From NCBI GenBank assembly GCA_026182355.1, contig JAPFBL010000068.1, positions 806,001 to 870,000 on the forward strand: a stretch of 64,000 nucleotides of DNA, given 5' to 3'. Every line of letters starts with the position of its first letter. Within the stretch, counting starts at the first letter, position 1. A model generated the notes under the pieces. That model saw only the letters and a program-made list of their open reading frames with translations, made no database searches and was not told where the DNA came from. This DNA comes from Hermatobates lingyangjiaoensis. Its lineage: Eukaryota > Arthropoda > Insecta > Hemiptera > Hermatobatidae. Below, piece after piece: positions 47,471 to 59,394 of this stretch. A program made the translations under genes and the position numbers.

Positions 47471-48237
47471 TTACCTGAAAGTAAATTAGTAGTACATTAA
47501 TTTCGTTTAATGCAACTATCAGGTAGCAAAACAAAAAAAAGTCATGACAATAATGAAAATGTCAGACTTGTTGCGATCACAAGAAGTTGGCAAAGTTAGA
47601 ATAACTAGCAATTTAGTTTGCAATGAGCGGAGACTAGGAAATCTCGTCACTATATCATCCAAGACAAGGCCTCTTGGCCCGTTGCCAGCCTCCCGTCCCT
47701 CCCAGGCATATATTCACATATCTGTTTTGAATGTCCTCCCACCAAAAGTTGAATAAAACTTATGAGGCAGACATAACTGAGATCGTACTTTTTAATACTT
47801 TTCCATATAAACTACAACTTTTCAACCTTAATAATATTTCATAGCAATTCGTTGGTATATTTGACGTCACAAATGTCAACATGCCTCATTGCATGATTTT
47901 CTCAAATGGCGCCTTATGTAGTTATATATTTAGCTTAAAAGAAGATAAAAAATATGCTAGATGAAAAACAGTTGCATTTATTTCATAATAAGTCATTTTA
48001 GGTTTGGAATAATGGTTTCATAAATTGAATGACGTATGAAATAAAGAGAAGGTTCACTTTATTTATTTGAAAACTGCGATATCTGATGGGAGAGAAGAAA
48101 TATTTGACAAAAAAAAAACAGGTGGCGATAAACTGAAAATACGAACAATTTGCTTTTCAACAGTGATAAGTAATTACTGGAAAACCATTAAAACCATGTC
48201 ATATTTACTTAAGGAATATTAAATAAAGAATAAATTG
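47471..48237. other. No gene seen
   Basis: A 70-codon frame at 47544-47756 has no motif. The remainder is AT-rich. Confidence 0.45.
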
Positions 48238-48302
48238 AAAAATCTGGAGTGTCGTACACTCAACTTTACCATAAGTAAACATAATGTCGAAATTCTTGAC
48301 AG
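48238..48302. repeat. Dispersed repeat (second copy of 35032-35098)
   Basis: AATCTGGAGTGTCGTACACTC, CTTTACCATAAGTAA and TTCTTGA match the first copy in order and spacing. Confidence 0.75.
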
Positions 48303-50589
48303 CTAGCATCATGGAATAACCGAAGAAATAGCTTAAAATTAGTATACGTTTTCTAATATACAACGAAAGAAATATTGTGTCATTCCTTATACTTCAGTAT
48401 TACCCAAAGATAATATGATTCGTAAACAAAAAAAATGATCTCTATCTAATATTTAGTTTAGTTCAAGGGTGCAACATATAGATTGATTTTGTGGGACAAA
48501 CCCATGTTACCATGGAAACTACTGTCTTATTGGCGTTGATTTCTCACATCTAAGAATTGTATTTTTCTTACATCTCATATTAAGTGATTAAAATATTTCA
48601 AATTTCTTCATTAAAACTTTTATTAACTTTCTTTTTATACTTGATTAATCATTTTTTTTAATATAACTTACAAATTAAAGAGTGAATAATGAAATAATGT
48701 TAAGTACTCCAACTGACAATAACACTTAAGTTCTGGATAATAAAATCAAATAAAACGGTCACAGTAACTGTGGCATAAGGAAGATATTAATAGTATAAAA
48801 ACAATAATGATCGTCAAAAATGAATAATCAATGGGATTGGCCATGATTTATCCATTAAATCTAATTAAATTAATAATTTAAAGCTAGCCTCATTATAATT
48901 TTATCAGTATTGAATTTATTTTAATTATTTGTAATTAATATTTAAATAATAAAATATGCGCCTTAGAGCATGATATAAACAGTAAACTATTGTTTGAATA
49001 AAACTCAAACTAAAATGTAACAAAGTTGTTTATCATAACCAGGGAATGCTGGAGGAAAATTGATGTTTGAGCAGGCCGGAGCGTGTATGACTGGGGTTGG
49101 GTGAGCCCGATAACTAGATATTGGCTTCATTTTCACGACAGTTATCGTTAAACTGAATACAAAGTCATTTTAAAACAATGGAAACATTTATTAATTTTGG
49201 ACATATATTCAACTGTTACAACCAAACGGCTTTAAAATGTAAAATATCACAGCCAGATGTTTCAATATCTAATTTTAAAGGTAAATTTTGTATTAAAATA
49301 ATTCAAATATCGGCTGATATTTGAGGTTAATGATTTTTTTTACATTTGCCTTTGCGTGTGATATATTTTCAAACTGGACAACAGTCAACCCCCAGTTATC
49401 ACGTCTTTAGATATCATCACACACACAGGCTGTCCAGATTTCTACCATATTCTAAATAGCTCCTTCTGAACACCCTCGTCATTCCACTTTTGATCAGGAC
49501 GTCACAAACGACATTGCAGCGGTGACTTCTGAAAATTATTCTCATGACTTTGAAAATCGTTTTTCGACCTTTCCACCCATAGATGAACTCCTGGATGAAG
49601 TAATACGTTGAGTGAGTTAACCAAGCCTTTCATCGTCTACAAATACGTACATTAAGTTGCTACTTTGTTTAATTTAATTTTGATATGTTTTTGCTTTGCA
49701 GATGTTTGAAGATTACAGCAATTTTGTGAAATATTGATGTATGATGCACCACAACCTTCATGGTAGCAGATTTGATAGAGTAGCTCTAATTGCATTACTG
49801 TAGTGCAGGTAATGCTTTTGTTTCTTATTACTTTACAAACAAATGTTCTTCAACTCCTTCACATCTCTCCCAGGGAGATATTTAATATGAATAACACAAT
49901 ATAAAATGCATATTTCACTAACATTTGTTTCATATTCGTCTGAAAACACGGAAAATGCTTTAAAAGTTCTTCTAAAGGTCTTTAACGGACTTTTAAAGAC
50001 AAACACTAACGTTTTTCTATATTATTTCCAACATACCGTCTTTACGAGAAATGAAGGCTTCAAAAACTGAAGAAGCTAAGTAATGCATAGCCCAATACAG
50101 AGTAAAACTCCCACCTTGCCATAATGTATACATCTGCTGCTGCTTCAAAAATCTTTTTTGTGTACTTCCTAGGTTCTTAATTATCAGCATATACTTTTTT
50201 TTATGAATTTGCAAATATTATCATTGGTGAATAGAATTAATCAGAAAATGTTTTAATGGTATAGAAAAATAAAACATGACGTTCAAAAAAGAGAAGAGTG
50301 TCTTTTAGCACCCGTGTTTAAAATATTATATTGTTCATAAAGTTTATAACTGATAGGAGATAAATCTCAATAATGTCTAAAACGAAAATCATTAAAAGTC
50401 ATACGAAATCTAGAAAATATTGAATATACGTGTTTATTCTAATTTTGGTTGATTTTAGCCAATGGTTGTAAACGAAAGTTACTGACGCTTCCATTCAAAA
50501 GGATATTTCTCTTTTTATTTCTCATCAAGAAATTTGTTATTTTAAAAATATTTTCAAAACGAACAAGAGAAAGTAATTGTGAATAAGTT
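48303..50589. other. No gene seen
   Basis: AT-rich. 49453-49614 is stop-free in one plus frame (TFDQDVTNDIAAVTS...FPPIDELLDEV) but too short to call. Confidence 0.4.
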
Positions 50590-50780
50590 TTTTTTTTTTT
50601 GAATTGTTAGCGGGTTTGCAGGTCTATCGATTTCTTGCTCAGTTTGCATAACAAACTTAGCTTGCTCGCTTAAGGCAAGGCGGGGGCGGACAAAGTGCGC
50701 TCTAATGAAGCCCTGACAACGAGATGCGAATTCACACCAGAGCCTTAATAGATTCAATAACAAACTAAGCTTTCAATTCT
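50590..50780. other. GC-richer island
   Basis: GGCGGGGGCGGAC and flanking GC-rich sequence in AT-rich surroundings. The overlapping 69-codon minus frame shows no motif. Possible regulatory element by inference. Confidence 0.3.
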
Positions 50781-50949
50781 CCCTTTTCCATGCCCACATT
50801 CCCCCTCCCTTAATCACTAGGTCTTAAAACTTCCATTGCCTTCATTTTATTAACCTGATTACAGCAACAATAATTTATTCACATCAATATATAATATAAG
50901 AAATTATTATTATAGAACCGACTTTATTACAATCATTCAGGCAACGATA

Positions 50950-51337
50950 CACTCGACCCTCGAATTTCCGCACTTTAGAGACCGAGAAAGGTCTGGAAAC
51001 AGAAGTGTCCGGAAATTTGAACATGGTAAGTGGTAGCCTAATGGGGGGTAGAGAAGGCTTATGAGAAGGGAGGATAGCTAGGCTAATCTCTGCCTTAAAC
51101 CATCAATCACAATCACAATCATAAAATACAGGTGGATGTAGTTAGTTTAGGTTTATATACATTAAAAAACGTAATAACAATATTGTTTATACATTATGAA
51201 AGTATTGTTTGCTTAAGATAACGAAATTGGAATAGTCTGTCCTCATTGTGTATTAGCAATCCCCGGATGATAATTTATGCTATTCGGAAGAAAAAAAATT
51301 GTGGAAATTGAAAATAAGGAAAATCGAGGGTTGAGTG
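50950..51337. mobile_element. pogo/Tigger-like MITE (388 bp)
   Basis: Terminal inverted repeats CACTCGACCCTCGAATTTCC (left) and the complement of CACTCAACCCTCGATTTTCC (right) are flanked by TA dinucleotides at 50948-50949 and 51338-51339, the TA target duplication of the Tc1/mariner/pogo superfamily. Internal GAGACCGAGAAAGGTCTGG and GTGTCCGG words resemble Tigger-type ends. No transposase frame is present. Confidence 0.85.
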
Positions 51338-51747
51338 TATTTTGAATGATTTAAGTAACTTATCCATGACACATAAGACCATCAGGTTGAGACAACTATG
51401 AACAATCACTTCTTTTTTTTTAAATCGAGCTGCCATGCCTCCATGCATCCATGGTAAATATAGTCCTCTCTGCTAAATCACCGGAGGTAAGCTGCATTCA
51501 CCATGGTCACTATTTTTATGGGCAATATAAGATTTCCTTTGCTCTAATGGTAGTTCCATTCACTTATGCTTAATGTTCGCTGAATTTATAAATAAGCAGC
51601 AATTTTACCTCTAATTAGAGTATAGCTTCGTAAGTATGAGTATTAGTAGATAACCAAAATATATTTGTTTATATTCCTGGAGAAGCATAATACAATTATC
51701 CATTTAATACAATTAAATAGATGTATTGTTTAAGTAAGAAAGAAAAT

Positions 51748-51895
51748 GAGGGTAAAGGATTAGGTCCAAAGAATAACTACTGATTACAAACCGACGTTTA
51801 ATTGTTATTTAGACCTAAGGATGCCAAACAATCTTCATGATTATAACCAGCTTATAATCAGGAGTAGTTAGTTTTTGGACCTAATCCTCAACCTT
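51748..51895. repeat. Imperfect inverted repeat
   Basis: Arms of about 42 bases (51748-51790 and 51853-51895) share GGATTAGGTCCAAA and ACTACT in inverted order. CCTAAGGATG in the centre is reminiscent of the PLE core box but lacks the rest. Confidence 0.65.
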
Positions 51896-52082
51896 GTGAT
51901 GGGAGTTAAACCTGAAACTAGAGGCTCTTAATTCCTTTACCTTCATATGTATACAACTGCTTTAAATTTCAAAAAAGGAAGTTTCAAAATTCGAAAAATA
52001 AATTAATGTCGGTGTTTTATTCTCCGCTCAATTAGTTTTAACATATTCTATATTATATTGATATATAAATATCACTTCAAGA

Positions 52083-52232
52083 ATAGAATACGTAGAAACA
52101 AAACACAACTCACTCCAAACAGTGTTTCTGTTTGCCAGTTGAGCTGAACTCATTTTCACCTTCTTCTCTTTCTTCTGATGATGACAAGGTTGAAATGTTG
52201 AAATGAGTTGTATTTTGTTTCTATGTGTTCTG
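52083..52232. mobile_element. PLE-like inverted unit with hammerhead-like core
   Basis: Outer arms 52083-52110 and 52205-52232 (TGAGTTGTATTTTGTTTCTA and its complement) are inverted. The sense side has CTGATGA, T, GAC-AAG-GTT, GAAA (52175-52195). The antisense side has lost its core. TA arrays are not adjacent. Confidence 0.55.
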
Positions 52233-52479
52233 TTTTTGAGATCTTCTGATGTTTTTTCCTACGGAATATTTCATTTTTACATGATATATAAATCAATATC
52301 ATGTATAAATATATCAATCATATATAAAACAATATAATTTACCAATTACCATCATCAATTGGTAAATATTCAGTTTAGTTTGTTTGTATGGTTGCATATT
52401 GGTTAGTCATTATTAGTTAATGAAGAAGGAAAATGAAATGGCAACTTCTTTGAATTATAGATTTTATAATGATTCAGGG
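52233..52479. other. No gene; small hairpin
   Basis: ATTTACCAATT...AATTGGTAAAT hairpin at about 52337-52367. Confidence 0.5.
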
Positions 52480-52770
52480 TGACATGCTGAAAGGGCTTGT
52501 AGCCAGAGTTGGTGGTGATATATTCGCTTGGGAAGTACCTTTTCATATTCGTTCCATCTTTGTTTCTATGGAAATCGGAATGGATTGGCGAGCCGGCTTG
52601 TCATAGAAGCGGTGATTAACGTCTCGGCGGCGTTATTTATTGATATTATTGTTGTTGGAACAGCTTCCGCCCCAAGGAGAGCTAATGAGATCGGACGCCG
52701 CTAACGATCCAATGTGATTAATCTCTTTATGCACAGGTCAGCCTGCCTTCTCGTTCCCAAGGGCCCAAGT
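52480..52770. other. GC-richer island, best candidate for conserved regulatory DNA
   Basis: Sharp compositional contrast with flanks and no long frame. Dense in homeodomain-type cores (GATTAACG, TTATTTATTGAT, GCTAATGAG, TGTGATTAATCTC) mixed with CG-containing words (CGGCGGCG, CGGACGCCGCTAACG). It is typical in texture of developmental enhancers, but no conservation evidence is available here. Confidence 0.4.
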
Positions 52771-54444
52771 ATTTCAACTTCACTATTAGTTTACAGTTGA
52801 CAATCTGTTTTCTTGCAAATGGAAAATCGCAATTCTAATTCATCTACAAAATATCTTCTATATAAATGCACTAGTCAACGTGCCTCCAGTTTCTTGTCTG
52901 TCACATCTCTGTACCTAAAACTAAAATTACTCTTCAAATAGTTTTTTTTAATAAAAAATTTAAATCTTCTTAGCACAATGGATTTTTATTTTAATTCTGG
53001 TTCCAGATTGATAAAACAAGCATGACTTTAAGTAACACATGAAAGAGAAGTGGGGACCCATGAACTCGAGATTACGACCACCTCTACTCTTCTTTTTGCG
53101 CTCATATTCCTGCAGAAGAAACTCAGAAGGCTGAGTTCAATCCCAGTGATGTGTTTCTTAGATCACTGACCTAGAAAGCATAGCCACCTTGGATTTTCAA
53201 TCAATAATTAAAACGCTGAACCTTTCTTCCGAAGAAGGAAGGTACGTAGGTTGAATATAACCCACATTGCAAACTTCAAAGGCCCTCTGCTGCTTAATTT
53301 TAGTAAGCGCTTTTTGTCCTCAAATTGAAATCGAAGCCATCTGAATTCAACTTGCAAGACGTACTTTAGGGACTCCTGAAGAGCTTAGTTAATCTGCTGT
53401 TTAAAATTGTTAAATGGCCTTTTTCTTCAATCCTTCTATTTTACAAGTGTTTTATTCATATATATTATTATTAACTAAAAGAGTAACATAAATGTCAAAA
53501 AAGTATGACTTTTTATTGAAAATGCCTTGTAATGGAAACTGGTGCAATCATGTATCTTCATTGAAATTAAAAAGCAATTTATACGGAGTAGGATTTCCTT
53601 TGTTAAAATAAAAATAAAACATCTATAACATCTGACATGGGAGATTAGTAGAAGGGTGGCTAGGTATGTGGACGATAAGAGTTGATGAAACTTGACACGT
53701 GAGAGTGGAGGGCCAAAGGGCGGGAGGGATATAGGGAATGACGGCGAGCCCTCAGGGCAGAACTGAAGTGGCATACTAATGTGTTTCATATTCTCTTTCA
53801 CTCCCCAGGGACAAAAGGGACACTTGTCACGCTCTACTTTGCCCTCAGGTTGAAAACAGGTTCAACTCTCTTTCCTTCCTGTTATTTCTGTGTCACTGTA
53901 AAAAATTAACAGTCGTGTAGATCCACAATTAATAATTATCGTTGGTTGGATTCTGTCAAGCACTCAATCGTCTTGGACTACTGTTTGTGAAAGACTGTAC
54001 TCCGCTCCACTGAAACTTTTCCAACTTTTATATGTGCTTAAATAAATCTAAGTGTTAAAGTGTTTAAAAGTGTTAAAGTGTTCTTGTTGTATTTCCACAA
54101 AACTTAAATTTATGAAGACTAATTTCTTTAGGTTTTCTATTTCGAGAGACTGGGACACTGTAGCTCATTTTACTACTGCTGTAGTCATTTTAAACTGGGC
54201 ATGCATCTCTTCATAAGCTATATTCTTCAATGCAGAGTGTATTATGATTGTGAGATAGAAGAATACATATCTTACAATCAAAAAAAAAAAAAAAGGAAAC
54301 AAGAATATATACGAGTATATTCTGTAACGACAATATATTCTGTTTTGTGTTTCCTTCTATCACCCAGACAGCGAGTTTTTCAACTTCATCTCTCTTGTAG
54401 GAATAATAAGACACATTTGTCAATTTGAACCCATTTTAGTTGTG
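52771..54444. other. No gene seen; GC-richer 53640-53860
   Basis: The 108-codon minus frame 53475-53801 has no motif. Two overlapping opposite frames at 54201-54428 are chance. Confidence 0.45.
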
Positions 54445-54600
54445 GTTGGTCACATTACCGGGTTGATTTTAATTGGGAGACCTAATTGAGTCATACTGAA
54501 GTTTATTACAGCAGGGTTTTTTAACGAATACTTGACATTCAACAGGCCCGGGACCGACAGCTTTGCATTCATTCCGAAGAATCACGTGCACAGAATTTAC
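54445..54600. mobile_element. Partial SINE copy
   Basis: ACATTACCGGGTTGATTTTA, GGGAGACCTAATTGAGTCA, GTTTATTACAGCAGGG and CCCGGGACCGACAGCTT are in the same order as in other copies. The tRNA-like head is missing or decayed past 54600. Confidence 0.6.
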
Positions 54601-55369
54601 CATCTTCCTCATATAGAACTTAAGGTCATAATTATGAATGGGACATAAGAGTCTTCAATAATAACGGTCATCGTCCCACCGTTAGAAATATAAAAATCTG
54701 CAAACCTATGAATGATGGATAACCTTGTTGAAGACATCACCAGGATGTAACTTTAAATAATCTATACACGATATAATATAATAACCGAAAGATGACATAA
54801 TGGATAACCAAAACATAATTATTGATACTGTAAACAACAATACCTTATTGTTTAAGCTATATGATGTGAAAGGATGCCTGGATGGCACGGCTACCTGCAC
54901 GGCGCCTTGGGTGTTCCAGAATGGATTTCAACTCCGGACAGTAAAGTAAATTGTACTAGATGGTTAGTGAATTTGCCTGAAGATTCAACTAAGCAGTGAT
55001 GGGAGTACTGCAAACTGCAAATGATCAATCCATCCTCAACTAGACTTTCTAGCTAACTAAACACTTATTAGATTAATAATCAAATATAGAGGGTCCATTA
55101 CCTCCTTTTCTAAAATCCAAATTTAGAGGTTAGTGACGGCAAAACAATTGGACAAGATCCATTATATTGGCAAAACTGGGCAATCAATAGATAAATGATA
55201 GTATTATCAAATGTGTTTTTTAAACTCTGGATTAGAAGGAAAGCTACTGAAAGGAAAGAAAAAGTTAAATCCACTAGCGATATTACTAAAATATAATGAT
55301 AATAAGTTATGGTAAGAAGAGAGGGTGAAGTGTAACGGGAACAGGTGGGATTAAGTAGATAGGCTGAAG
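54601..55369. other. No gene seen
   Basis: Mixed composition, no motif recognised. Confidence 0.45.
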
Positions 55370-55610
55370 AAGAGGGACTTGAAAGAGGAAGGGAAGTGAT
55401 TAGTGCGCTGTAATTAGTTTTAAGCAGGTACTATTTAAATGAGGAGAGCAAAGGAGTCGGCTTGTTAAGAGCGGGGTGTAAGGAGGCAGCCGTCTAGAGG
55501 CAACAATGAAGCCTCAGTCAAAGTCCTCTGCTCACTCCCTATCCCTAATGCACTGACGGGCCTTATCAGGGCCTGCATGCAGCACAATGGAACAACCCTA
55601 AACTAAAAAC
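55370..55610. other. GC-richer island, possible regulatory element
   Basis: Contains GTGATTAGTGCGCTGTAATT and two Sox-type AACAATG/ACAATGG sites (near 55501 and 55587). No frame. Function inferred from composition only. Confidence 0.35.
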
Positions 55611-55677
55611 TATCCCTCAAACACAACCGATACCTCCTTGCAACACTATTCATCAACAAACTAATCCTGTTAGCAAT

Positions 55678-56003
55678 TAACATTCCTTAGCTATATCGAA
55701 GTATGGCAACCATATTAATGAACAAACACTGATCCTATTTAACAAATAATCTATATATTTAACAAAAACCTTCAAATAGTTTGATTGAACAAATTGACCT
55801 TAATTAGCAAAAACCTAAACTTTTAACAATGGAAGTACCTTCCATTATTGGGGATGCAACCATTGTATGCTATTTGTTAACCAAGATCAATTTGTTCATT
55901 GATAATGTTCAAAAGTTTTGTTAAATATATAGATTATTTCCAAATAGGATCAATTTGTTCATTAATAGGGTTCCAATATATTGTTACAGCCAAGGAATGT
56001 TAA
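55678..56003. repeat. Long imperfect inverted repeat (~130-bp arms), MITE-like
   Basis: Arms at about 55678-55815 and 55866-56003 share TTAACATTCCTTRGCT, TATTAATGAACAAA, TGATCCTATTT and AATAATCTATATATTTAAC in inverted order. The ends at TTAACATTCC could be terminal repeats, with TTAA at the outer edges. No transposase and no hammerhead-like core were seen. Confidence 0.8.
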
Positions 56004-57962
56004 TAAATAATAATAAATATAATAATAATAATATCTTAAAATAAATAATTGATATTAAATGAAGTTTAAATCACTATAAGTTATAAACTTAATATATATT
56101 CAAAAAGCCTAGAAAAGATATACATAAAACATCTCTTAGGCCTTACATCAGAATAGTAAACTTCAAAAATGATGACATCTAGTTTAAATTAAACAAACTA
56201 TCTATAAAACTAAACCTTTCATTTTTTTTAACAGAGCATTTATTGCAAAAATTGTTGTTATATGAAAACAGGATTTTCAAATTAAAATAAATTATGATGT
56301 GTCAAGAAAAATACATCATGATTTATTTAGATACACACAATCTAAGTTATAGGTTTTATTTGCAAGGACGGATACGAAACTAAACAATGACATCAAATAA
56401 AAGATCTGTCTACTTAATTTACATGTCTAGACCTTTCTACTCTTATCATGAGAATAAACCAGAAATATAAGAAATTTATATTGTGTAATGTCTTACAAAC
56501 ACAATCAGTAGATCAGATGTAAACTTGAAGAAGAATACTAAGTGTACGAAACGTATTGTTAGTTTTTAACATAAAGCTGTTTTGTATGGTGGTATAATTG
56601 TTTTTGTAACTCTCCATAACAGCTCTCTTATGTATAATAGAGTGTACAGTAAAATGTACAAAACCTTTACTAATAATGATTTGTAATACTTGCAGTTAAT
56701 ACATCTATTTCACGATTTACATTCATAATATATTCCTAAGAGTGACAATCATAGTTGTTGGCTAGCATTTATTAATTTAAAATAAAATCGCTGTATTTTG
56801 CTTAAAATTAGCGAAAAATGTCCAAACTCTAAAAAGAATTAACTAAATTGATTTTTAAAGACATTGTTAAAAGCCTATTTATAATAAAGTTGAGTGTATA
56901 CCGTTCAATTTTTTTATAATTCCCAAAAAAAAAATTAAAGACTGAAAGATTAATTATTAGACAGTAATGCAAATTAATCATTTTCAATGTTATTAAATAA
57001 ACCTGTGGAAACCTGTAAGGTGTTATTAAAAATAATTCTTGGCTGAATGATTTGTGGTGGTAGAAGATTATTTGGCGTAGTCGTCCGGTCAACTGTAATA
57101 CCAGTAATTGGGTGACGTAAATAAAAGTATTAATTCAGTTAGGGGTGAGGGTAGTTTATCAAGGGTGCCTTAATAAACTAGATTTATAATGTTGCACGAT
57201 GTGCCAGCCAGCTCTATTGTGTCTGTGACGTCACCGTTTTCTCATTCAACACTTCTGTTCTTTTTACACAACTTATGTCAATAAAATCACTATTTCTTTT
57301 CTTTATTTATCTTACAACAATCATGAATAATGATTATTCATATCTTCTAGCATTTTTAAGCAAAACAAACTGATTTACTCCCACTTTTTCACTCTGCAAA
57401 CTCATAAAACTCACTAACCTCACTAACACAAATACAACCTCAATAAGTACTTACGCTATTACATACAGTCACACCGACTGACTAAAGTGGTTACCTTGAA
57501 GAGGCCCAAATCAGTGTAGCCAACTTATGGACGGAGAGGAGACAAGTATAGATAATGTAAAAAAATAACAAACATAAATAATGAATGAATGAAAGCATTT
57601 AAATAAAAACTATTAACAACTTGTAGAAAACAATCTGCAAATTAGAAAAGAACAAAACAATCTAGAAAAGTAAGTAAACAAAAGATTTATTAAGAGAATA
57701 AAAGAAATGGAGATAGAGTGTAATCACAGAACCTCGCCTCAAGAGAATGAAGTGATACGCCTGGAAGTCAAGTCAAAACTCATGTCAGATGAGTTTCACC
57801 TCCGAGTGGCTCACATCACTCTCCTGATAATGACGGAGGTCAAAATATTATAGTTGGTCTTTGTATTTACTTCTGTGAGTTATTTTCTGTCATTATATTA
57901 TACATAATACTATATATTATACTATATAAATAAAAAGATTTCACATAACACGTGAAATAACA
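56004..57962. other. No gene; one PLE-like core relic at 56524-56551
   Basis: 56524-56551 reads CTTGAAGA, hairpin-like GAATAC...GTGTAC, GAAACGTATTG, a decayed hammerhead-like core in otherwise unassigned DNA. The 87-codon minus frame 56829-57092 has no motif. 57720-57840 is mildly GC-richer. Confidence 0.45.
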
Positions 57963-58140
57963 ATCAATGATCAAACCACAATATGAAATGGGAAAACAAG
58001 ACTAAGATCTTTCAACAGTAACAAGCGGTCTTCGTCAGAGTCAAAAACCCAACTGACAAAAACTCTGACGACGACCGCTTGTTACGGTTGAAAGATCTTA
58101 GTCTTGCTTTCCCATTTCATATTGTGGTTTGTTCATTGAT
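57963..58140. mobile_element. Head-to-head PLE terminal dimer
   Basis: Arms of about 78 bases (57963-58041 and 58062-58140) surround a 20-base centre. Antisense core 58010-58038 and sense core 58065-58093 (CTGACGA, A or C, GACCG...CGGTT, GAAA, GATCTTAGTC). Both outer ends are the TTTG(A/T)TCATTGAT terminus of the GIY-YIG PLE family. The right end meets TATACTATATATTATATATA. The left end meets AT-rich DNA about 40 bases away. Confidence 0.85.
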
Positions 58141-58402
58141 TATACTATATATTATATATAAATATTATAAAATATGTGTATCAACATCTATCGGTTTTTA
58201 TTTCATGCATTTATTGTAATATCATGGTATACCATTCATTGAGTTTTCAACCTCTCTGAAAAGGCGCTTTTGATCTCTATCTATTCACTTTCGTGGTGAC
58301 TATTTAAAACGCAATCTGTTGTTAGTCAATGTTTGTTTGTGTATCTTTATTCCTACTGTGATTTTTATATCTGTTTCGGATAGTTTTCAGTTTCTTCAAA
58401 AA

Positions 58403-58442
<40 letters not shown>

Positions 58443-58739
58443 TTATATAAATTCACACAAAACTTGAATTAAAAAAATAAGAAGACCTTATAAAGGACAT
58501 TAAGTTTAAGAATGGCCATCTAAGTATAATATTTCACATGAGTTATGTATCATAGATACAAGGTATTTCTGAATATCAATCAACGAAAGACGTGATTATA
58601 CAAGCAGATAACATTTATGAAAAAAGGCGTTTGTTTTGAGGTTCAAAAATCTTCTTGTTCTCATTTAAGGTAAATGAAATTTTCAAAAGGTGTCTCACAG
58701 TCTATTAGGATTTATGTTGATGCATTCAAAGTTGAGATA
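58141..58739. other. No gene; (AT)n at 58404-58440
   Basis: AT-rich with one uninterrupted AT array ending in TGTATATATTT. Confidence 0.6.
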
Positions 58740-58960
58740 GGGCCCGGGATGCATGATGTGAAATAAATAGGAGGTAGGAAAATAAATAGGGCATGACTGG
58801 AAGGATATATAATAAGTGGGGCTCAGAGGGAACGACACAGCGTCCTATGAATAATGCATAGCAACTGACGATCGTCTGGACAAATCGCTACAGATAACCA
58901 TCTCTGCCAATATCTCAGGGCGCGCGGCCAATTATTCATTCTTTAGCTGAAAATAACTTC
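58740..58960. other. GC-richer island, possible regulatory element
   Basis: GGGCCCGGGATGCATGATG, TATGAATAATGCATAG and GGGCGCGCGGCCAATTATTC combine octamer/POU-like and homeodomain-like words in ORF-free sequence. Inference only. Confidence 0.35.
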
Positions 58961-59394
58961 CTTTGAACACTCGCATAAAATTACATTCTTTAACCCCTTC
59001 AAAGAACTAACATTGGCGCAAAAGTAAATGAAAAACAGTCTGGAGTGGCATATACTCTCCTATTGTAAACTGATTAACACACGGATAACCAATTTAATTA
59101 TCCAACTTATTTAAATATGGCCTTACTATAGTAGAACTATCAAACTTTGTGCTAAAATTATTATCAAACTTATTTATAATCGATTCAATCATTTCATTTA
59201 TTTCAATGTTACTAATTCCATAATTCCTGGAACATTTACGTATATTAATCATAAAAAAAACTATAATATTCGTGAATTTCTTTAAACATATGAAAGATTG
59301 TGGACGTCATTTTGTTTATAGTAGTAATGGACTAGTAGATTCTCGATATGTCTCGAAGAAATCTAATATTACCGTCCTAGAGGGTGATTCGGAA
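58961..59394. other. Third copy of the TCTGGAGTG dispersed repeat at 59033-59080; no gene
   Basis: CAGTCTGGAGTGGCATATACTC then a diverged tail matches the start of the 35.0 and 48.2 kb repeats. Confidence 0.55.

Noticed and set aside
49453..49614. Stop-free plus-strand stretch (TFDQDVTND...FPPIDELLDEV)
   Set aside because: About 50 codons is expected by chance many times in this window, and no family was recognised.
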